Positions 33,421 to 43,627 of a stretch of DNA of 64,000 nt are shown piece after piece; the stretch's first letter is position 1; the number at the start of each line of letters is the position of its first letter. This DNA comes from Wyeomyia smithii (Eukaryota; Arthropoda; Insecta; Diptera; Culicidae). The stretch is taken from assembly GCF_029784165.1 (NCBI RefSeq), contig NC_073696.1:263048494-263112493 (forward strand), in the 5' to 3' direction. Below the pieces are notes generated by a model. The model had not been told where the DNA came from. It made no database searches and was given only the letters and a program-made list of their open reading frames with translations. A program made the position numbers and the translations under genes.

Positions 33421-34180
33421 ATGAACGGTAAGAACTTTGATATTCAATACTTAATTAATTAAATTTGCCTAATTTAAACTTACCTACTCAGAACAGTTTC
33501 GGTGTTTACTCTGCTCGGATACTGACGGATTCTGTCAACTGTGCCGCCATGCCGGACACCCAAAGCAGCAGCTGGTCTCGGACGGACTTCTCATGGCCAG
33601 TATCGAGTCCACCGCGGACGATTCTGGTTATTCGGAAATCAAGATCTTCAATTGTCCCTACTGTGATCTACCTAAGCTAAGCGTTTCGGGTTTATACGAT
33701 CACTTGACTCTACAGCATTTGGACGTTACTTTTGAAGTGCGTTGTCCAATTTGTGTTTGCTTCGACACTAATCACAGTCTGATAGAAAATATGCACCTCT
33801 CGAAACATATTGTGACGGAACATTGCACCAGCTATGAGCAATACTCCCAAGCTGCGGATGAGCTAAAATTTATTGCCTCAACACTTCCACCTACGTATTA
33901 TGATGCCGCTGCTAGTCGGACAACTCAACCATCGCCACCTGGAAAAAGTTTTAATCAACGGTATGAAAATTACAGTTTATAGTTTGGAGTAAATCAAAGT
34001 CAAAAGCCCATTCTTCATTTCAGAGTAAAGGAGGACTTGGACTGTCCCATATGTTGGGAGCTACTGTTGGATTCCAACAGCCGCCAGTTGAGATGTAAAC
34101 ACAAGTTCCACAGTGACTGTATCCGCCAATGGGTGGATCAAAATAATAGCTGTCCTATGTGTAGAAAGCCTGTCCAATGA
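33421..34180 (+). CDS. ZZ-like / Di19 zinc-finger / RING-H2 protein, putative E3 ubiquitin ligase
   Basis: Three exons: 33421-33427 (ATGAACG), 33492-33960 and 34024-34180, joined through GT-AG introns of 64 and 63 nt, giving 210 residues. The N-terminus FRCLLCSDTDGFCQLCRHAG resembles half of a ZZ finger. The middle has two C2H2-like units typical of the Di19 domain of KCMF1-type proteins (FNCPYCDLPKLSVSGLYDH and VRCPICVC with a distant H-x4-H). The C-terminus (about 163-208) is a complete RING-H2: CPIC, CKHKFHSDC, CPMC. RING-H2 domains recruit ubiquitin-conjugating enzymes, so an E3 ligase is inferred. Position and introns match the cargo at 30,037-30,890, making this the likely host relative. 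The placement of RING after Di19 is unusual compared with KCMF1, which lacks RING. Confidence 0.88.
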
Positions 34181-34317
34181 CAACGAATTCCAGTACACTT
34201 AAGCTGTATAGTAACCTTTGTTTCTCGAAGATAGATCAATTATCGAGTTCTAAGTATCTGCTCTTTTTTGCTATGAATAGTATCTATTCAGCTAGTGACA
34301 GTTATTAGATAACTGAT

Positions 34318-34323
34318 AATAAA
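34318..34323 (+). terminator. Poly(A) signal of the RING gene
   Basis: AATAAA lies 138 nt past the stop codon. Confidence 0.7.
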
Positions 34324-34485
34324 CTATCTATCACAATTGACTATTTGTGATATAACTTAATTAAAAAGTAAATTGCAGAATGCAATATAAATTTATAGAA
34401 ACAAAGAAATCAACGTAGATTTTTTGTACCTAGCCTGAAACTCACATTCCAACGGTTCAATCTAAAAGAACAAATATTAAAAATA

Positions 34486-34689
34486 AGCCTGTAGTACACT
34501 CTTTGTCTAATGGTCAAATATTTGACCTTCTGACATATTGGTCAAATTTATTTGACATCATGGTTGTTGTTTGCCCGTGTTTGCCCCATGTTAAAATTGA
34601 AGAGTGACAAACAATTATATTTGACCAAAGTTTTATCTGTCAAAAAGTGACAAATATTTGACGCTCGGTCAAAGAGTGTAATACAGGCT
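34486..34689. mobile_element. MITE with 3-bp target duplication (ATA)
   Basis: The ends are inverted copies: AGCCTGTAGTACACTCTTTG from 34486 and, reversed, AGCCTGTATTACACTCTTTG from 34689. Similarity continues into a TCAAATATTTG block. ATA flanks both sides (34483-34485 and 34690-34692). The element is 204 bp and carries no gene. It lies 305 bp after the stop codon of the RING gene. Confidence 0.82.
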
Positions 34690-34932
34690 ATATTCTATTA
34701 CATGTTGCATTGTTTCAAATATTTATTTATTTTTCTTTTCTAACTTTGCCCTGTCTAGTTGAGCTTTAACATGAATGTCCTATATGTCAATTTGAATTTA
34801 AAAATTTTTGTTCATAGAACAAAATGATCCCTCTACCAAAAAAATTTTTTTTTCAGCTGAATTGAATCAGGAATTTGATAAAAAGAATATTAACTGTTCG
34901 TTCAATTTGTGAGCTGCCTGCTACCCCTTACC

Positions 34933-35651
34933 TTAAGGGGTTATATACCTTTTTGCTCGAGAAAAAAGAGCAAAGTTTGGATTTTTTTCAAAGCGTGTAG
35001 CACCTTTTTTATTGCATAAAAGTATTGGCTTTCTGAAAGTTCTATTAGTCAACAACAAAAAACAAGTTTGTTCTATAGAAAAACCAATTATTTGTCCCGG
35101 AAATGCTGTTTTAATGCAGAGGTTTACGGTATTTTCGATAGAGATCCAGCAGATCACTGAAATAAAAAAAAACTCTTATTTTTTCACTTGTTTAGAAGTG
35201 TGCCGGGTATCTAAACAATCATTTCCATAAGTATTTGGTTTTAAGCACAAACAGGAACCATTTTCCGGAAAAAGCATGTTTCGAGCGCTAACGATTGCAT
35301 AAATATTTTTTGGCAAGGTCAACTTCGTGTATCAAAAAATGATCGTTCAACGATCGGGGAATTCAATAACAAACATTTGAAAAAAAAATGAAGAAAATCA
35401 GTTCAGTAGTTTTACTGAAATCGTAAACATGGCTGTCATTTTTTGAGAAACACCATCCGAGATAATCGCGTAAAAAGTTTCAAGTTTAGCTTATGCGGCC
35501 GTGATGAGTCCCACTTCAAATCACCCTAGTTTTCTCCCTATTGCTCAGATCTATATGAAAATTTGTAAAATGTTCTCAAGAAGTTGTACTTAAAGATAAT
35601 GCAATAAAAAAATCGATTTTTTGTAAACTAAAAAGGTATATAACCCCTTAA
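34933..35651. mobile_element. TTAA-flanked MITE, piggyBac-like
   Basis: TTAA at 34933-34936 and 35648-35651 flank 18-bp perfect inverted ends GGGGTTATATACCTTTTT. A TTAA target is the hallmark of piggyBac transposition. The 711-bp interior is AT-rich without a transposase, so it is non-autonomous. Confidence 0.85.
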
Positions 35652-35898
35652 AGGAGCCCCGCCAGTATATTCGATCTACAACTTGACGATTCGACGAATT
35701 GTAGACTAATTGTGCCAAACAGTAGTTAAAAAAAAATCTAAAGAGAGTTGAAGATGCATTGTTTAGAGCAGAAGCTTTGTTTTCTGTGGCCAAAACAAAA
35801 TCCTAAATCTGTTCTTATGAACAATTTCTATCATCATCTTGCTGTTCAATTAACCAAATGTAGATGAAAAATACACTTGAAAAACTTTGGGTTCAATC

Positions 35899-35903
35899 GC
35901 TAG
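35899..35903. repeat. Target-site duplication GCTAG, left of LTR element
   Basis: GCTAG here and at 41675-41679 brackets the LTR retrotransposon. Five bases is typical for Ty3-type integrases. Confidence 0.85.
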
Positions 35904-36139
35904 TATTATGTACCTTAGTACCACTTAGTAGGAGTTCGGATAAAAACCACTTATTAAACACTTGTTACTTGATCCAAAACCAAACTGACTGAGTCAGCCC
36001 CGCGCAGCGGGTTTTATTCCTCCTTTGCGTTACAGTATTGGTGTTCGATAGAACTCTCCACTCCGGAGGAGAAGTTATATTGATTATATATCTTTATCAA
36101 TCGGACTCGGCCTTTACTGGGCCTTATTATTACACCACA
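35904..36139 (-). repeat. 3' LTR of the Ty3-type element
   Basis: This 236-bp repeat is identical by direct reading to 41439-41674. In the element's orientation it starts TGTGGTGTAATAATAAGG and ends GGTACATAATA. An A-rich polypurine-like tract (AAAAGGATAAGAA on the minus strand, 36140-36153) lies just before it. Confidence 0.95.
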
Positions 36140-36350
36140 ATTCTTATCCTTTTAAATTTTTAATCCATCGAAAACATCATTTAAAATGTACTTTTCTTAA
36201 TTATATAATTTTGTATAAAATAGCGATTGCGTTCTTTAACGCTCATTATAATTCAAACCTCTGAAAGCGTATAATTACGCCAACTCGATCAATCGATCGA
36301 TACAATATCGAAACACGTTTAAACAATTAATCTACAATTTTTTCTTTGTT

Positions 36351-38493
36351 TTATCTTTTATAAACTCTCCTCGGTCGAACCTTTAATCTTTCAGAACGTC
36401 TAGGACTTGGCGTTTTCGGTTCCGTTCCTTCATGATTGCCTTTGCGAAACCTCTTTGCAGCCACATCATCTGGAAACCCAAGGAAATCCTCCTCCGAGAC
36501 CAGCCTACGCTTACAGTGACTTCTGCATGGAACCGCCACGTTTGGAGAATTCTTATGAGTCTTTCTGGACCCTCAATTGCGAGCGATGCGCCTTTGTCGT
36601 TACGCTTCCAATACATATCTGAAATATTATAGGAGAACACTGTTTTACAAACTTTGCTTTTATCCATCTAGAATCATTTTTATTGTTATTATTTTTATAC
36701 CAAATGGTATCTTCTAAATTCAGATTAGTAATTGGATCCACCGAAACTGATTTTCTATTACTAGTAATATCACAGTTTCGATTAATTTTTGTATCATCAA
36801 TAGAATCGTCAGTTATCTTTGGTTTATATAGCTTCTTAGGATTAATTAAATCTAATAAAATCTTTGGTGTATAATTTAATAATTTTTCGGAAGGGTAGCT
36901 TCCTTCTTTCGGTAAACAAGTGTTTCTATAGTTAATAAGGAACAAACTGATTTGATCCTCCGTTTCCAACTTACTCACTTCTTGATCAAACAGAAATTTC
37001 TTTAGCACATCCTTAACAATCCTGACCGACCTTTCGGCTTGTCCGTTACTGGAGGGATTGTAAGGAGGACTCTTCATGACAAATATTCCTTGTCTTGTTA
37101 GAAATGAAATAAAAGTGGAGGAATTGAAGGGAGGACCACCATCTGTTACCACTACATCCGGAAGACCAAATCTGGCGAAAACAGCAATGAACTTTTTAAT
37201 AACTTTACTAGCATCTGTACCAAATCTCATCCACTCTACTTCGATCCACTTAGAAAAACTGTCTACGATCAGCAAAAATACCTTTTGTCCGAAGTAAAAA
37301 AAAAATCAGCATGTATTCTGCTAAACGGACGAATCGAAGGAATCCAATGTGATTCGATTTTATTTTTAGGAACTGTTGCCATTCTATTGCATGAATCACA
37401 AGCATGTACATAAGCCTCAATTGCTGCATTTATACCAAACCAGTAAACTGACCTGCGTGCCATCTGCTTCATTTTAACAATTCCAGAGTGATTTACATGC
37501 AGTAACTTTAAAATTTCTTTATGCATAGCTTTTGGGATAACCACCCTGTCCTGGAAAATCAAACATCCTTCAACCAACTCCAAATCATGCCGATTGGAAT
37601 GTATGTTTATCAATTCTTTGTCGATTTTCTCAGTCCAACCACGCTGGAAATGTGTTATTATTCTTTGTAAAAAGCTATCCTGCTCTGTCTCTTTAGCAAC
37701 TTTTGAAAAATTCATTGGAACTTCTTGTGTAAAATTTAAACTTTTTACAAAATCCTTGTCAAAATCAGTCGGAACTGGTTGAGGGAGTGGAAACCGTGAA
37801 CAAAAATCAGCATTTCCCATTTGCGCTGATGGTCTATAACATAACTCAATGTCATATATTGCCAATTCTAAAATGTATCTCTGCAATCTGGTTACATAAA
37901 TGGCATTTTTACCGGTTTTCCCGAATATTCCTACAAGCGGTTTGTGATCTGTGTATACAGTAAAGGTTTGGCCATATAAAAATTTATGGAATTTTTTAAT
38001 AGTGCTTACCAAAGCCAAAGCTTCCAAATGCAAAATTGGGTAAGAACGCTGGGCTTTATTTAATGAAAAAGACGTGAAACAAATTGGTTTTTTTGTGCCA
38101 TCTACCAAGTGAGCTATGACTCCCCCTAGTCCATAGCTTGATGCATCCGAAACCACCACTATTGGTTTTGTTGGGTCGTAAAATTCTAGCATGTTTGCAT
38201 TCAATAAGGCAGCTTTGCTTTCTGCAAAGGCCTTTTCACAGTTATTATCCCAATTATATTTCAAAAGGTACAAATTTCCCATGAAAATTCACGAGACCTA
38301 AAAAGGCTTTCAACTCGGTTACATTTTTCGGGATAACTGCTTCACTAATTGTATTGACTTTTTCTGGACTTGGAAGTAGGCCATTCTCCGTTATAACATG
38401 CCCTAAATATGGTAAACTGGATACGAAAAATTTGCATTTCCCCCAATTTACCTTAATATTGGCCTTATTCAAACGCTCTAAGACTGAGTAAAG
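36351..38493 (-). pseudogene. Remainder of Pol: RT end, RNase H and integrase, interrupted
   Basis: After a TAA at 38496-38494 the same frame continues through GKCKFFVSSLPYLGHVITEN to 38254, where a deletion changes the frame near GKFVP. RNase H follows (VVVSDASSYGLGGVIAH, ALALVSTIKKFHKFL, VYTDHKPL), then the integrase zinc finger (HVNHSG with CDSC). A one-base shift in a T-run near 37,275 splits the integrase core. The core continues VTDGGPPFNSSTF and NGQAERSVRIVKD, so Asp and Glu catalytic residues remain. A last shift near 36,550 leads to a basic tail ending RRSERLKVRPRRVYKR. The breaks are described only; no repaired protein is implied. Confidence 0.9.
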
Positions 38494-40434
38494 TTACCTA
38501 CGACAATCATCTCGATCCTTCCCTGCAACTAACACATCATCTAAATAAACCGAAACGTTTTCAAGACCAACTAAAACCTGTTCCATGACCTGCTGAAAAA
38601 TTGCTGCACTAGAGGACGCCCCTTGCGGTAAACGATTGTAAACATATAAACCCTTGATAGTATTAATGACCATAAATTTTTTAGATTTTTCAGACAACGC
38701 TAACTGAGTGTATGCACCCTCTAGATCTAATGAACAAAATATTTTACAACCTGACAATCTAGCAAACAGGTGCTGCGCTACGGGAAGAGGATATGTATTG
38801 GGAATAATTAATTTATTGATGGAAACCTTGCAGTCAATAACCAACCTAATGTCCTGATTTTTTTTCATCACCACAACTACTGGTGAAGCCCATTCACTAG
38901 TTTTAATTGGTGTTAAGACTTTCTCCCTCTCCAACATTTCTAAGTGCTGTATAACTTTATCCTGTAATCTGTAAGGTACAGCATAAGCTTTACGAAAAAT
39001 TGGTGAATTTTCCTTCAACACTAAATCTGCCTCAAACCCAAGAATCGGTGAAGAAAAATCCTTGCAGAAAACATTAGGAAAACACGCCTTTATATCCGCG
39101 ACTGTGGCATCTTTGTGAATATTTTCACTAATATTACCTACACTGAGAGAGTTATGGAATGTCTGTCTCCAATTAGGGTAAAACACGTCTAACCAATTTC
39201 GCCCTAACAAAGGTAGAACATCATTTTTGCTATTCAAGACAATCAATTCCAATTTTTTGCTAACTCCCCTTAAGACAACATCAACCAAAACACTACCACA
39301 GACAGACAACCTAGCCCCATCAACAACGACCAAATTTTTCCAACACTGATCAAGCGGCATTTTAAATAGTTTGTCATATAGTTGTTTTCCGATTAACGTA
39401 ATGGAAAAACCACAATCTACTTCCATTTTCAATAATTGCTCTTGTATCGTAACATCGACTAAACAAGGCTCGTTAAATTTCTTATAGCTATTAATTTGTA
39501 TGCACATAAAATCACCTGAATCATCTGATGACTCATCCAACCCGGAAGGCTTCAATCTACTAAAAAGTTGCTCTAGATTATTGCTTGCACTACAGCCCGG
39601 TCGCAGCTCATCCGCAAATCTAACCGTTGGTTTCCTCTGACTGTTGATATATTTAAAACATTTTTTTAAAATATGCCCAGATTTGCCGCAATAATAGCAA
39701 GTCAAATTTTTTTTAAATCCAAACCGCCTCTGCCTAGAGCTACTTCTGTTTCTGTCCTTACTACCACTCGCACTTCTGTTTCGCAATCCATACCGCATAC
39801 CCGATTTGCTCCTACTTCTACTTCTACTTCTGTCTCTCTGCTGAGTATTACTCTCGAACCTATCTCTACGCCCCAATCTATGTTTTACCGATGCAATTTG
39901 TTCATTTTTGCACCCAATCATCTTTGCTCTGGAACCCGCCAGCTCCCAATTAATTATCATCCTTTCAGCCGTTGCCAACGTAAGATTTTCTTCTCCTAGC
40001 ATTTTTTGTTGTAGGCCGTTATCATAAACCCCCATTAGGAGTTTATCCCTAATGGCGGTATCTTTAAATTCGCCAAATTCGCAAAATTCAGCTTGCAGTT
40101 TTACTGCCAGAACAAAATTTTCAGCGGTTTCGTCCGCTCCCTGAACCCGGTTATAAAATTTAAACCGCTGTATCAAGTCTGATTCCTTTTTGTCAAACCG
40201 CTCTTTAAGTTTTTTAATTATCTCATTATACTGTAGAGTCGATAAATCCCTAGCAGGATACAAAAGTTTAAGCTCCTCAAAAACTGCCGATCCGCTGAGA
40301 GTAATAAATAGCGCCTTTTGAGAGTTCTCAGGGACGTTATTATATTGGAACATTAAACCTAACCGTTCAACATAGTTTGAAAAAGATGCTCCCGGAATAT
40401 AGGGCTCTATCGTGCCCACTATATTCGAAGCCAA
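38494..40434 (-). CDS. Gag, protease and first part of reverse transcriptase of the Ty3-type element
   Basis: The frame is open for 646 codons but has no ATG at its beginning; the first in-frame ATG is about 27 codons in. A GT (GTAAGC near 40,503) and an AG (near 40,446) could mark a spliced leader. Gag-like sequence (YNEIIKKLKERF, FKFYNRVQGADETAENF) is followed by an Arg/Ser-rich stretch and one CCHC knuckle, CYYCGKSGHILKKC. The protease carries VDCGFSITLIG where DSG or DTG is usual. Reverse transcriptase motifs include SEWASPVVVVMKK, CSLDLEGAYTQL, RLPQGASSS and VYLDDVLVAG. The frame ends at a TAA inside the reverse transcriptase. Confidence 0.9.
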   Translation of the reverse strand: MASNIVGTIEPYIPGASFSNYVERLGLMFQYNNVPENSQKALFITLSGSAVFEELKLLYPARDLSTLQYNEIIKKLKERFDKKESDLIQRFKFYNRVQGADETAENFVLAVKLQAEFCEFGEFKDTAIRDKLLMGVYDNGLQQKMLGEENLTLATAERMIINWELAGSRAKMIGCKNEQIASVKHRLGRRDRFESNTQQRDRSRSRSRSKSGMRYGLRNRSASGSKDRNRSSSRQRRFGFKKNLTCYYCGKSGHILKKCFKYINSQRKPTVRFADELRPGCSASNNLEQLFSRLKPSGLDESSDDSGDFMCIQINSYKKFNEPCLVDVTIQEQLLKMEVDCGFSITLIGKQLYDKLFKMPLDQCWKNLVVVDGARLSVCGSVLVDVVLRGVSKKLELIVLNSKNDVLPLLGRNWLDVFYPNWRQTFHNSLSVGNISENIHKDATVADIKACFPNVFCKDFSSPILGFEADLVLKENSPIFRKAYAVPYRLQDKVIQHLEMLEREKVLTPIKTSEWASPVVVVMKKNQDIRLVIDCKVSINKLIIPNTYPLPVAQHLFARLSGCKIFCSLDLEGAYTQLALSEKSKKFMVINTIKGLYVYNRLPQGASSSAAIFQQVMEQVLVGLENVSVYLDDVLVAGKDRDDCRR

Positions 40435-41438
40435 ACCTGCACAGGATGAATATATTCGCTATGAATTTGCCAAGGAACAATGAAAAAATTTCGTCGCTTA
40501 CCAAATGCCGTGTAAAATACTCCCTGCTGATGTATCACGCACGACCGTACGCTCCACACCAATGCAATGCTGAAGCAAAGACGCCAATCACCGTCGCCTG
40601 TTGACAATGTTTCACCAAACGATCCAACAATTGCGCTACCGTATTAGCGCGTAGTCCACAGCACCACGCACAGCAAGCAGCAAGCAGCAACCACAACGCA
40701 AAGCAAAAGAACAATTCCCCAGCCACAGCAGCCACAGAGCGATGACACAAAAAAACGCTTCCTCCCGTTGGAGTAAACGTTTATTTCGGCTAGGAAATGA
40801 ATAAAAAACACTTTAGCGAATTTGAATTTCAACTAGGCTCGTGGTATTCGAAACCCTAAAAATTGAACGTTGAAAAGTTTTGCAGAAAAAACCGTTAATC
40901 ACAACGGTGCAGAACTACGTTCAAAATCTCGCGCTAAACGAGATACTAAAAAATCAATCTCGCTATAGTATTTTTTTTTTCGCTTGCACTTTACTACACT
41001 TTTAACTATTGATTTTGCTTTTTATTTAATTTTTTTTTTGTCGAAATTTAAAATTCCTCACACTGTCGCTTTATCATAAATTTTTTTTTTAACACTTCCT
41101 TTTTATCATTAAATCACTTGCTTTTCCCCGAAGCTTATTCTCTTTTTCCAGCACAATTGCTTTTTTATTTAATTGTAAGACTTTTTTTCGAATTTACCAC
41201 TCAAAAGACCTTTGTCTCCGCGGACAAAACCAAAACCGATTTCCCTTTGGAATCAACGGCTTTAGGATTTTGAGAAAAATAGCACTTTTACAAAAGGATC
41301 AGTTTAATAATTACTGACCTTTTCGACCTTCGATCGCTTTTTTTTTTTTTAATTTTCTTTTGTGCACTTTGTACCACTTTTTCTTACTTTTTACTACACA
41401 CGCGAACCGAAAAACTATTTCTTCTCTTCGTCGCCACT

Positions 41439-41674
41439 TATTATGTACCTTAGTACCACTTAGTAGGAGTTCGGATAAAAACCACTTATTAAACACTTGT
41501 TACTTGATCCAAAACCAAACTGACTGAGTCAGCCCCGCGCAGCGGGTTTTATTCCTCCTTTGCGTTACAGTATTGGTGTTCGATAGAACTCTCCACTCCG
41601 GAGGAGAAGTTATATTGATTATATATCTTTATCAATCGGACTCGGCCTTTACTGGGCCTTATTATTACACCACA
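41439..41674 (-). repeat. 5' LTR of the Ty3-type element
   Basis: Identical copy of 35904-36139. It is adjacent to the AG-TGGCGACGAAG primer-binding-like site on the inner side and to GCTAG on the outer side. Confidence 0.95.
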
Positions 41675-41679
41675 GCTAG
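41675..41679. repeat. Target-site duplication GCTAG, right of LTR element
   Basis: Matches 35899-35903. Confidence 0.85.
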
Positions 41680-42391
41680 GAGCCGAATAAAAGCCTAAAG
41701 GGGCTTGTATCTCATAAGATGTAGCTTGTGTAAAAATATTTTATTTTGACCTGTACTCTGACTTGTGATGATCATGTTCATGCGACTCCTGCGTTGGTAG
41801 TTAAAACTGGAAAACTGGAGACACAAATTTTCGATGGACATGTCTACAAACGAAAATTTCTCATCAAAATATTATAAAACGGCAAATTCTGGACCGCCAG
41901 AATTAGTTGGTTGTGCCACGACTACGGCTTAACTACAGAATCATATCCCCTGATTGAGTAATACTTAATTTGAAACTAAGTTTTTAACATTTTATAATGT
42001 CTATAGTTTCGGTAGTATTAATATATTTTGGAATATTAAATTGTATTCATTTTGTTTTTGAAATAGTTTTTATTACTTTGTAAAGAACTAATAAATGAAT
42101 AAGAGGAAATCCCCTTTTTATCAGAATCATTTTATGCGAAACTCTAAAAAAAACTTAGGAAAATAGAATATTCTTCGGAAGTGTACTTTGCGAAACATAA
42201 AAAACGGGAACAAACATTTCTGCAACCGTTTCTACTAAAATTTAACAGTGCACAGCAAATTTGATGGTCATTGAAGTCCACATTGTACTCGAGAAAACTA
42301 TGAGGTGTAATCACAGTACGCAATATACAAAAAAATCTTTCATTACTTCTCAGTACTTCTTCCATCTGAGGACCCCTCAATCAGAAACTCA
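41680..42391. other. Gene-free stretch
   Basis: AT-rich sequence between the LTR element and the hAT-like element. No supported feature. Confidence 0.5.
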
Positions 42392-43380
42392 ACCAGCAGC
42401 AGGGCTGCCAAGTAAACAGATTTTTCTGTATTATACAGATTTTTTGACCACGTTACAGAAATGATACAGAATACAAAATTAATACAGAATTTTGACTTTT
42501 AATACAGATTTGTACAGAATTTCAAAGTGTTCGAACTAAAGAACTGGTAGGTCGGTCTCACAAACATTTCACCCGAACAGATCCGAGCATCAGTTTTCAT
42601 TTGTTCGAATGCATTTCCCAAATAGCGGTCATACTGGCCGATTCGCATAAGGCAATCCACGGGTGGCGTTTAACTGCTTGTATGTTTGTTGTTGTTGTTT
42701 TTCAATTTGCAAAACCCCACCGACCGAATACAGAATCTTGTAATGTCGGAGAAAAATAATCTGAAGTAATATTAAGTAAATATTAGTTGAAGAAAAAAAC
42801 GGAAATCAGTTGATCGTAACTGTCTCGTGGATTGTTTATGTGAGAGAAAAAGAAAGCAATATATTTGCATTGATTTCTCGGTTCTCACAAGCAGTCTGAC
42901 AGAAATGGAAATTCGTATTGGTGCGAGCAGGCTTTAAAATCTGTTTCTTCGACCAACGTAGAATATTTGCGGCTGATTGTATTTATATTGTATTTGCGTT
43001 GACGACAACCAACGCTCTTTTTTTGCCCTTCTATTACTTCTGTTCGACTTTTGCTGGGCGTCCGGCATTGACTTAGCGAGAAATTGCCTTTCTTATTTCT
43101 TCTGGACATCTAACATTTGGCTAAGCGGGAAAGCTTTGGAACAAAAATACCTGATTCGATTGCTTTCATAGGAAAAAACACGCTTATAGACCTTAGTTTT
43201 CTTTCAAGAATTTTACCCAACCTTTTTACGGTTTCAGGCGAAGTTTAGGGTTGGATGCCAAGCCCAGTTACCCCAAATCAGAGCACTTGTAGGCACACGA
43301 ACAAAATACAGAAAAATACAGATTTTTTCACGGGTGCATACAGATTTTTCAAAATAAAGTCTGGCGGCTCTGACCAGCAG
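42392..43380. mobile_element. hAT-like non-autonomous element with 8-bp target duplication
   Basis: ACCAGCAG flanks both sides (42392-42399 and 43373-43380). The element 42400-43372 starts CAGGGCTGCCAAGTAAACAG, and its right end in reverse reads CAGAGCCGCCAGACTTT. CAGRGNNGCCA ends with an 8-bp target are classic for hAT transposons. Subterminal TACAGATTTTT/TACAGAATTTT motifs repeat at both ends. No transposase frame is present. The right end lies about 255 bp before the garz start codon. Confidence 0.9.
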
Positions 43381-43627
43381 AGGTCAACTGCGTTTGTGGG
43401 TTTTTCGGTTTGCTTTGGACGGGGTGAGGGTAAAGCTCGAGGGAAGGTGGAAAACAAATGTCGTATACTTCAAATGAAGAGAAAATACAATAAACGTCAT
43501 TGCTGTGAGTTGGAAGTTGAACTGAACGGAGTGAAAAGTGATTGTTCGGATACTTTTTCACAAATTTGTGCACTTTTCCCTTGCGGGAACTGATCATCGA
43601 ACGTCGGGAGTGGTAACGGCGGCCGAA

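Larger units (their letters stand above)
35904..41674 (-). mobile_element. Ty3/gypsy LTR retrotransposon, Mag-like, with broken pol
   Basis: This 5.77-kb element has two identical 236-bp LTRs and a GCTAG target duplication. A primer-binding-like TGGCGACGAAGAG starts two bases inside the 5' LTR (41436 downward). Order Gag, protease, RT, RNase H, integrase defines Ty3/gypsy. The overall look of the reverse transcriptase and a single Gag-Pol frame suggest the Mag (K02A2.6-like) group. No envelope gene is present. Identical LTRs indicate a recent insertion, yet pol has a nonsense codon, a deletion with frameshift, and further frameshifts, so it cannot move alone. Confidence 0.94.

Noticed and set aside
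35904..41674. Endogenous retrovirus with envelope
   Set aside because: No envelope-like frame lies between integrase and the 3' LTR. It is an ordinary Ty3-type retrotransposon.
43538..43627. Upstream ATG extending garz by 30 residues
   Set aside because: The extension has no family resemblance, while homology to GBF1 begins right after the ATG at 43628.
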